DNA from: Anagrus nilaparvatae
Taxonomy: Eukaryota; Arthropoda; Insecta; Hymenoptera; Mymaridae
Assembly: GCA_022575985.1 (NCBI GenBank)
Contig: JAKSXM010000107.1
Coordinates: 868,001 to 932,000 of the forward strand
Direction: 5' to 3'
Length of the DNA stretch: 64,000 nucleotides
In this document: piece by piece, positions 57,000-64,000 of the stretch
Layout: each line of letters opens with the position of its first letter
How positions within the stretch are numbered: the stretch's first letter is position 1
Program-made: the position numbers and the translations under genes
Notes under the pieces: model-generated
Told to the model about the DNA's origin: nothing
Databases searched by the model: none
The model's input: the letters and a program-made list of their open reading frames with translations, nothing else

Positions 57000-58190
57000 T
57001 ACAAATTCTATGGCAATAAAAAAGAAAATTATAAATTTTTTGATACACTAATAATAAAAAATTAACAAACCTGATATATGAAAAAAATAGCAGAAAAAAA
57101 TTTTGATACTAAAGAAATTTCGACACTTAATAACGTATTTTGAATGACGAATTATTTACAATATTTTTTTTATTTTCAACTAAATTTAAATTAAATAATT
57201 CGATAAAACTTATATCTTAAAAAGATAATTTTAATATCAATTACACATTTTTAAATTATCACATTTAAAGTTTACATTATTTTTTATCTATTTTTTTTTT
57301 TTTTTTAATTAACGTGTTTTTTTTACATAATATTTTTTAATTTTTTGTTATTATTTATTACATTTTGAATTTTTAAATATCAGTCTAAATTATATGCAAT
57401 ACTTAAAATTAAAATTTTTTATTGTATTATATTTTTAACTAACATTTTTTATTTTTTTTCTGTACCTGTCATATTTTATAACAAGTGAATTTTTCCTTTA
57501 ACATAATCTTTATAAATTTTCTGTGTTCATTAATTTTTAGATTATTAAATGATTCTTTTAGATAATCAATAGAATTTGAGGATTGATTAATAATTGTTTA
57601 TAAATAGGAACCTACACAAAAAAATGCTATGAATTAAATTTAGAATTTTTAAAACAATATTCAGGTATAAAATTTAATGCATTTCTTTAAAATATAGGTA
57701 CTCAACCAATTTTTTATTTCTCAACCCGGCCACCCCCCTCTGTCCAAAAATGGCGGCAACTTAAAAAGATTTTGGTTTTCTCAAATTGACTGGAAAAGGG
57801 TCTAGTTTTTTATTCTCGTTGGCCTTTTCAACTCTGTAAATCTACTGTGCCAACGGAACCAAATCTGGGTAGGTTTTTTTTGAAGATATATATGTGAGGC
57901 TTGAGACCCTGAAATATTTTTCCTTAATATCCATTAGGGCCGGAGATATGAATTTTTAACCAAAAATCGAAAAAATGTTCATTTTCCGCTACTCTAGATT
58001 TTTTGGCGCAAAACATTTTAGCTTTTAAAGGGTTAAAAATTGGCCCTGACGATATCGTCATAAAGGATCCGGCGCGTAGGCAAAAACACAGAGGACCCAC
58101 GGAGGGTTTATTTAGGACAGACAAAAAACATTTACATGGATAATAAATACACATAGATAATAGACGAATATAAATAAAAAATAACTATCT
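57000..58190. other. Unassigned AT-rich stretch
   Basis: No gene. Bases 57720-58100 are somewhat richer in G+C, but the frames there are short and without domains. Confidence 0.3.
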
Positions 58191-58194
58191 ATCT

Positions 58195-58650
58195 GTATAA
58201 CTTACGTATATGAATAAAATTAAAACTAATATAATAAATAAATTTCACAAGTGTAAACAAACGGTAACAGGGTATTTCATGACACAAAATGTTGGTCAAG
58301 GTCTGAAATATAAAAAAAAATTAAACATATTAAAATTATATGATTCCCCGAATCTGAAGGTTTTTTTATTAACTTTTAAAGATTTTATGCCAGTTCAAAC
58401 TTGTTTGGACAATAATAACTTCTCAGCCACTGTTTTTGAAAGTTCGTTATAAACTCATTAAAAAACCTTTAAAAAAAAAGGAAAAGGTTTTCAGTTTAAA
58501 ATTTCATGACAAAATAGAATTTTAAGTCAGATTTTGACCAATGGGAGTCAATTCAAATCAAAATTAAATTTTAACCCTAAAAACTAATTTTCGTACATTT
58601 TCTTTGTTTTACAATATTGACTTATTATCTAATTTTGGTGACTTCCCGCT
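58195..58650 (+). repeat. Dispersed repeat, partner of 37440-37965
   Basis: Same orientation and order as 37440-37965. The 80-codon frame at 58210 is not conserved in the other copy. Confidence 0.8.
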
Positions 58651-58891
58651 AAGTGATCAAATGGAAACCTGACAAAAAAATTTGAATTCTACGAGAAATT
58701 TTACTAGGAAACGTAAATTCTGGTGTGCTTAGAAGGATTCGTCTCAATTTGGCAAATTAATTAAAATAAATTATTAAAATTATTATTATAAAACGGGATT
58801 TTGATACATTTTGATGATTTTTTAACATTTTTAGAGTCAAACGCGCAGAAAACTTAAAAAATAAGTACTTTTTTTTAAAAAACAAAAATTA

Positions 58892-58893
<2 letters not shown>

Positions 58894-58939
<46 letters not shown>
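58894..58939. repeat. (ATT)n microsatellite
   Basis: About fifteen ATT triplets in a row. Confidence 0.95.
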
Positions 58940-58942
<3 letters not shown>

Positions 58943-58949
58943 AGCTGTA

Positions 58950-59580
58950 CATAAGTTTACACATATTGGTTACATATACATATAAAATATATACTACGTT
59001 ATACAATATGTACACATGGACTCGTAGTCCGAGCGTGGAACTAGCTGCTTTAGCTGCAAGAATTAACAAATATTACATCTTAATATATAATATAAAAATA
59101 TTTTGTTCTGTAAAGTTTTTATTATTTTAATGGTAACTTTTTAATAGCCTCTTCTGTTTAACATATTTAGCCTCTTTATATTACTTAATCTACTTGATTT
59201 TATATAATTCTAATTATTTTTGCTTAACCATAATTTAATGTTTTGGATATTACTTATTTTTTTACTATTATTTACTTGTATTTTTTCTTTTATATCAATC
59301 GATATCAATAGGCAGCTTATTGATATTATTAATAAAACAATTTTTTTTTTAATTTGACAGTTTATTTCTTATCAAAATGCGTAGTAATGGTTAAAACTAT
59401 AAAAAATCAAGCAAAACCGGTTTTATTAATTTTCCTTTTTACTGAATTTTAATAATTTATTTATTTATTTATTTAAGAAAGAACTTTAGCGCAGACATGG
59501 CCGATGCGCATATGACACAATTTTAAGTAAGAGTACTATTAAATTATTCATATTACATAATTTAATGATACAATAGTAAA
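58950..59580. other. Unassigned stretch before the R1 relic
   Basis: An ATTT-repeat lies at 59457-59475. No gene or matched repeat. Confidence 0.3.
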
Positions 59581-59582
59581 GT

Positions 59583-60270
59583 AATCCTTCTTCCGAAGCG
59601 GCAGAAAAAGGCAGGAGGAAGAAGCAGAGCAACCAGCGCATAAGGATCCCTAAGCGTAAGGAGGCACTAATAATAAAGCCTCCTGAAGGGAAATCTTATG
59701 CGACAGCCCTGCTGGAGATCAAAAGAGGTGTCCAAATAAAGGATTCGGGGACGGAGGTTCACCGAATCCAAGAGACCCAGGATGGCAGCGTTCTAATAGA
59801 GCTGAACTCGTCGAAAGACCGGCAAAAGCTATTAGTCGCTGTCAAGACGGTCGCAAGCCCAGAAAGTACAGTCAAGGAACTGATTCCCCACCTAACCGTA
59901 GAAATCAGAGGCCTTGACGGTACTAATGCCAGTGACGAAGTCAGGCAGGTGGTAAAGGAGACAACCAAGCTGCACAACGATGACGACTTAAAAGTCTCCA
60001 TCTTCAAGGCTAAGTGCACTAAGGCGGATTTGGCGGTCATAGAGCTGCCAGAGGCCGCCGCACTAAAATTGACCAATAAAGGCCGGCTGAATAATGACTG
60101 GTCTAACTGGTAAGTGCGCCTAAGAGCCGAGGTTCTACGGTGCTTCAAGTGTCTTGGTTTCGGCCACGAACAGTGGTTGTGTAAGGGCACGGACCGAAAG
60201 TCAGCGTATTTTAAATGTGGCGGTCAAGGTCACAAGTCAGGAGAATGCCATGTGGAGAAAGCAGAAGTGT
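59583..60270 (+). pseudogene. R1-clade LINE, ORF1 (Gag-like) remnant
   Basis: The frame starting near 59583 has no ATG at its head and reads basic sequence, then SYATALLEIKRGV, then a conserved ...VHRIQETQDGSVLIEL... segment typical of R1-type ORF1. TAA at 60111-60113 interrupts it where the family has a Cys. Past that stop the frame carries two zinc knuckles (CFKCLGFGH...C and a damaged FKCGGQGHKSGEC with its first Cys changed). These proteins bind the element's RNA. G+C is well above the window average. The frame continues without interruption into the deleted ORF2 at 60300. Confidence 0.88.
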
Positions 60271-60300
60271 CAGTTCTTTCCCTCTGCAGGGAAAGAACTG
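60271..60300. repeat. 30-bp perfect hairpin at the LINE deletion junction
   Basis: CAGTTCTTTCCCT and AGGGAAAGAACTG pair exactly around a CTGC loop (13-bp stem). It lies just where the ORF1 zinc knuckles give way to the region after the endonuclease of ORF2, so it probably formed during the internal deletion, for example by template switching with an inverted fill-in. Confidence 0.85.
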
Positions 60301-62440
60301 ACAAGGCCAAGACCGACCACCTCCCAGGAGCTTGTGATGCCTCTATGCTGCGCAAACGGCGCTGGAAGGGGAAAAGGAGCGTGCACTGGTGGAATGAGGA
60401 AATTGCGGAGCTTAGGTGGTTCCATCACATGGCACGCAGAAGACGGCAGAGATTGCATGCCCGCCCAGAGCTGGCTATGCGTTCTGAAGAATACGCTGGC
60501 GAAAGCCATCCGCCTCAGCAAGACAGCGCGTCTTCGGTCGCTAAGAGATGATATCAACAGCAAACCGTGAAGCCTGGGAAATAAAGTTCTCATGGGCAAA
60601 CTTAATTCTGGGTCTGACAACACGATGGATGAAGCTGCGAACAAAAGAATAGTGGACGCTCTCTTTTCGGATCATCCAAACCAACAACACCCGACTTTGG
60701 ATGTCCCGAGGGAGCAAGTTCCGCTATTTATTGAGGTGGAGATGATTCAGGCAATTAGGTCAAAGAAAAATGGGAAAGCGCCCGGACAAGACGGAATACC
60801 CGCGGAAGCCCTTAAGGCGGCCACAAAAGTAATTCCTGGTCTCCTCCTTGGCATGTTTAATGCGTTCCTGGTGACAGGTATCTTTCCGAGGGACTGGAAA
60901 ATGGCCCGCCTGGCTCTGATAAGCAAGGGAAAGGGTGAACCAGGATCTCCAAATACCATTGGCAAGGTGATGGAGAGCATGGTCAGAGGAAGATTGCGGC
61001 GGGCAATTAGGGAAGCGGATGACCTCAGCGACGACCAACACGGTTTTCGTGAGGGGCGTGCCATGATCGGTGCCATCGAGCAGGTCGTGAAAGTGGTTAT
61101 GAGGGCCAGATGAGTGCGGCCGGATTTAAACCAGACGTCCTGCTTGTCATCATCCAACTCGGCTAAGTGCGTCGATATGCTACACTCCTTCGAGCAGATA
61201 TTCAGAGTTCCAGATTATCTGAGAAATATACTCAGAAAGTAATACTTCCGGGACGAATACCTGCGCTGGGACACGCTCGATGGCAAAAGAGGTAAAGTAT
61301 TAAGCGCAGGCATAGCGCAGGGCTCAGTTCTGGGCCCTGATCTGTGGAATGCCTTTCACGATGGCTTGCTGAGGATCGAGCTTCCGGATGGATGCTCCTA
61401 TGATCGAATACGCGGATGATGTCGCTCTAACTATAATAATTCGAGAGGCAGAGGAACAGCAGAATACCCTGGATGAGGCCATGCGCCTTTTCAATAGCTG
61501 GATTTCGGATCACGGACTCAGACTGGCAGTCCCGAAAACAGAGATTGTCCTTCTGACCCGGAGAAAGGTTGAAACCTTATTCGGCGTCAGCTTTGACGAC
61601 GGAGGTAATTTATAATATTATAATATTATAATATTATAATTTATATTATAATCCCTTATAATCCAGACCAAACCATCGGTCAAATAAATGGGGGTCTTCT
61701 TGAATAAGAAGTTGTCCTACAATAGACAATTTCAGCAGGCCTGTGAAAATGCTGGCCGGGTGACAAAGTCCCTCTCGTGGCTGATGAGACAAACATCGGC
61801 GGTCCCAGATCAGGGAAGAGGAGGCTGTTGATGAAAACACTCAACTCTATCTTGCTCTACGGCGCAGATGTGTGGGCGGACAATGTCCGCATAAAAAAGT
61901 ACTGCAAGAAAATAAAGGCAGTACAGAGGCAGGGGGCAATTCGAATCGCTTGCTCGTACAAGACTGTATCCAGCCAGTGATCCAGGTAAAACTCAGTTAG
62001 TTCCCATCGATTTGCTTGCCTTGAAAAGGCAGGCAATCTATAATCGTGAGGGAGAAGAGTGAGACGTAGCTTTCGTTCGCACTCGCTCCCGTACAATGGA
62101 ATATTGGCAGCATAGGTGGAACGGTGTCCCGAGGGGACGTTAAACGAACCGCCTCATAATCGACTTGGAAAGGTGGATGAATCGTGATCATGGTGAGGTA
62201 GACTTCTACCACACAGTTCCTAACTAGTCATGGTTATTTCTGCGAAATGCTTTTCAAGTGGCGCAAGGTGGCATCTCCGGAATGCTTAAATTGCCCGAGC
62301 TAGCCGGATGCCGCTGACCACACCTTTTTTGGGTGTCCTCACTGCGAAGTGATGAAGGGCGACCGCCCTTTGAAGAATGGAGGCCGAGAGGAGTCGTCAC
62401 GGAAATGCTGCACAGTACCGTGAACTGGTAAAGTGTGGCA
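60301..62440 (+). pseudogene. R1-clade LINE, ORF2 remnant lacking the endonuclease
   Basis: It begins with the endonuclease-RT linker (KRRWKGKRSVHWWNEEIAEL), so the AP-type endonuclease domain is deleted. Reverse transcriptase parts follow in several frames: KNGKAPGQDGIPAEALK (60770s), a block ending DLSDDQHGFREGR (to 61113), AQGSVLGPDLWNAFHDG (~61310) and the catalytic YADDVALTI (~61407). Segments around motif A and RPLCLLD are missing or scrambled. An AT-rich insert interrupts at 61605-61660. The C-terminal region with LLYGADVW (~61853), GAIRIACSYKTVS (~61940) and PIDLLALKRQAIYNR (~62005) is typical of R1-clade elements, which usually sit in 28S rDNA or other fixed sites; there is no rDNA here. 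Many stops and shifts make it inactive. Confidence 0.88.
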
Positions 62441-62900
62441 GAGTACGTACGGGCGACACTGGTTAAAAAAAAGGAGGGTTTCCTTTCGTAGAAAACTCTC
62501 CTTTTTTATTGGCAGGGTATGGTGAAAAAATGCCTAGGTTGCATTTTTTCCGGACCGAAGTAATATCTAAACAGGGAGTCCCGGTCCGGATTCTATGATA
62601 TTATCATAAATGCAGGAGGGTGAGGAGTTTAGTGGATATTACCTTGAATTTGAGGTTGAGTCCCACATCGGTCCCACATAACCATACAGTACGCGCTGTA
62701 TGTTATGCGTAAACAGCATTCTCCTCACTGAATAGCAACAATAAAATTTTTCTACATGCGAACAACCTTAAGAAACCTATGTAGGTCTTTAAATTTATCG
62801 ATTGTTTTAAAATACTTAACGAGTTTTAATTCAAAGCTTTAACGGGTGATGGCCAAAAGACACACTGTGTCAGTGCCAGAAAAGAAGAAGAAGAAGAAGC
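62441..62900 (+). mobile_element. Probable 3' untranslated region of the R1-type LINE
   Basis: Contains an AGGAGGGTTTCC...GAAAACTCTCCTTTTTT hairpin at about 62471-62507 and GAGTCCCACATCGGTCCCAC with ATAACCATACAG near 62655-62690, a pattern seen in R1-type 3' ends. It ends at an AAGAAGAAGAAGAAG tract (62882-62897) that may be the simple-repeat tail. Confidence 0.6.
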
Positions 62901-63190
62901 ATTATCGTCGTCCTACGAAAAAGCCCCCCCCCCAAAAAAAAAAAAATTAATAAAAAGAATTATTTAGATTGGATAAAGATTTAAATAATTTTAACTGAAA
63001 TTTTATGTAAAGTAAAAAAATTAACATACATTATAAATAAAAATTAAAAAATGAAACTTTAAGAATGAGAAAAATCAAAAATCAAAATAAAGAATTTACT
63101 TATAGTTACTGAAGGACAGATATAGTTAGCACAATTTAAGGGTTTTTTTGAATACTTAATAAGTGTGAAATTAAATGAACTTTGAACAAA
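62900..63190. other. Unassigned stretch
   Basis: C run and A run near 62923-62946, otherwise AT-rich with no feature seen. Confidence 0.3.
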
Positions 63191-63700
63191 TCGAGATTAG
63201 AATAAGCTTTTAAAGTGAATGGAAGATTGCTTATAGGTTTCAGTTTGGTAAAAGCTTAGAAGAGCAAATGTTAGTTGGAGAAATTCTGAGAATGAGATAT
63301 CTGTTAGATTTCGTTGAGAGCGCATAATCTCTTCATCAGGGAGTTTAAAAACTGATGAGAGATAGAGCAGTCTTTGGGAAGATACAAAGCTATGCACAAG
63401 TGCCAATTTGAAATACTGTCTTCTTGACTTGGCAGTAAGCCAATTCAATTCATTTGTTAGAGGTGTAATGGATACTTGTTTATATCTACCAATTCCAAAT
63501 ACGAATCTTATGACTCATTTAATATTTTTTCTATTTTATCCATAAGAGTAACGTCTAAGGCATCATAGACCAGAAAACAGTATTCAAAGTCTGGAACTAA
63601 TAAAGAATTTACCAGTAACTTCCTTAGCTCAGAAGAGAATAGTGAGCTCATAAGACAATTTCATTTTAATTAATTTGCCAAATTGAGATGAATCCTTCTA
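63190..63700 (-). pseudogene. LINE ORF2 C-terminal fragment (Jockey/CR1-like)
   Basis: Minus-strand frames read SLLVPDFEYCFLVYDAL near 63600, then NELNWLTAKSRRQYFKLALV near 63430 and SSVFKLPDEEIMRSQRN near 63340. This order (YC..V...L, then L.WL....RR, then a Pro/Arg/Ser-rich end) is the conserved tail after the reverse transcriptase of Jockey- and CR1-like LINEs. A stop and a frame change near 63500 make it a relic. It is a different element from the R1 relic and lies on the opposite strand. Confidence 0.75.
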
Positions 63701-63837
63701 AGGTTAGCAAAATTTGCATACCCTAGTAAAATTATCCATAAAATTCAAATTTTTGGTAAGATTTTCATTTGGTAACGTGACTTAACAGGAAATCAGCAAA
63801 ATAGTTAATAAGTCAGGACTTTTTTTACGAATAAGAG

Positions 63838-64000
63838 GAAGAAGCAAGTTGAATATTATATTTCTTTGTAAGTAAACATCTTAAAGATTGAATTCAAGGT
63901 GTACGTCAAACCAAAATATGAAACTAATCTGTACTTGAATATGTTTTCAGTGACGTAAACATCTTCAGAAATTGGTTAAATTCTGGATGTAACCTTCATT
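63838..64000 (-). pseudogene. Ionotropic receptor-like fragment C, runs off the window
   Basis: Minus-strand DNA aligns with the part of paralogues A and B around KSRIVPVDDNGYVTDDI...YRLDSYFDMTYY...LLDTYLL. Matching pieces include GTGACGTAA, GAAACTAATCTGTACTTG, AGATTGAATTCAAGGTG and the ACGAATAAGAGGAAGAAGCA stretch. Stops and changed codons show decay. The upstream part lies beyond 64000; the pore end breaks off near 63838 next to unrelated DNA and the LINE fragment. This is a third, older member of the same local IR subfamily. Confidence 0.7.

Noticed and set aside
58990..59080. Possible tRNA or small RNA near the GGACTCGTAGTCCGAGC motif
   Set aside because: A short hairpin can be drawn, but no cloverleaf, anticodon arm or internal promoter boxes fit.
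60270..61157. Long minus-strand frames opposite the LINE (124 and 136 codons)
   Set aside because: Shadows of the R1 reverse-transcriptase region in GC-richer DNA; no homology on that strand.

Overview
The window is AT-rich (very roughly 70-75 % A+T by eye), gene-poor and repeat-dense animal DNA, almost certainly from an insect. The evidence is two long insect-type ionotropic chemoreceptor (IR) relics plus a third fragment, a C2H2 zinc-finger gene, an R1-clade LINE relic, a Penelope-like element with a GIY-YIG tail, and many fold-back/MITE elements. The composition would suit a parasitoid wasp such as a braconid, but that is inference. There is no bacterial gene, rRNA, CRISPR array or convincing tRNA.

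Layout. 0.7-9.7 kb is satellite-rich (46-bp, 115-bp, ~157-bp and ~165-190-bp tandem families, CATA microsatellites and an element full of G runs). 10.5-17.2 kb holds an inverted-repeat element, the first copy of a dispersed repeat, a 0.63-kb fold-back, a GC-rich A-tailed insert and a TTAA-flanked MITE. 17.3-20.9 kb is IR paralogue A, cut at its 3' side by a Penelope-like element. 21.2-28.6 kb is mostly fold-back elements, some nested.

28.77-36.66 kb holds what I consider the main hidden gene: a short signal-peptide exon and a 75-codon second exon, in the same phase, separated by a 7.6-kb candidate intron. That intron contains a near-perfect inverted duplication (arms 29481-33043 and 33991-36127). 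The arms are the same length once a 1.43-kb fold-back present only in the left arm is removed. The predicted product is a 93-residue, cysteine-free secreted polypeptide ending in Gly.

38.15-43.86 kb is the second copy of the 11.6-13.4 kb repeat. It is interrupted by a solo LTR and by a MITE that was itself invaded by a 3.1-kb LTR element with equal-length, apparently identical LTRs and no long ORF. 44.27-45.07 kb is a fold-back built from inverted arrays of a short motif. 46.5-49.6 kb is IR paralogue B with its flank, duplicated relative to A and broken by two frameshifts. 50.9-52.5 kb is a zinc-finger gene whose present C-terminus and stop are supplied by a MITE. 53-59 kb is mostly unassigned repeats. 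59.58-62.9 kb is an internally deleted R1-type LINE. 63.2-63.7 kb is the tail of another LINE, and 63.84-64.0 kb a third decayed IR fragment running off the window.

No operon-like cooperation is expected or seen. The window is best read as one small spliced secreted-protein gene and one zinc-finger gene in a heterochromatin-like region, with an IR subfamily that duplicated and then decayed. All coordinates were read by eye; repeat edges are good to a few bases where a target duplication is quoted and to tens of bases elsewhere.
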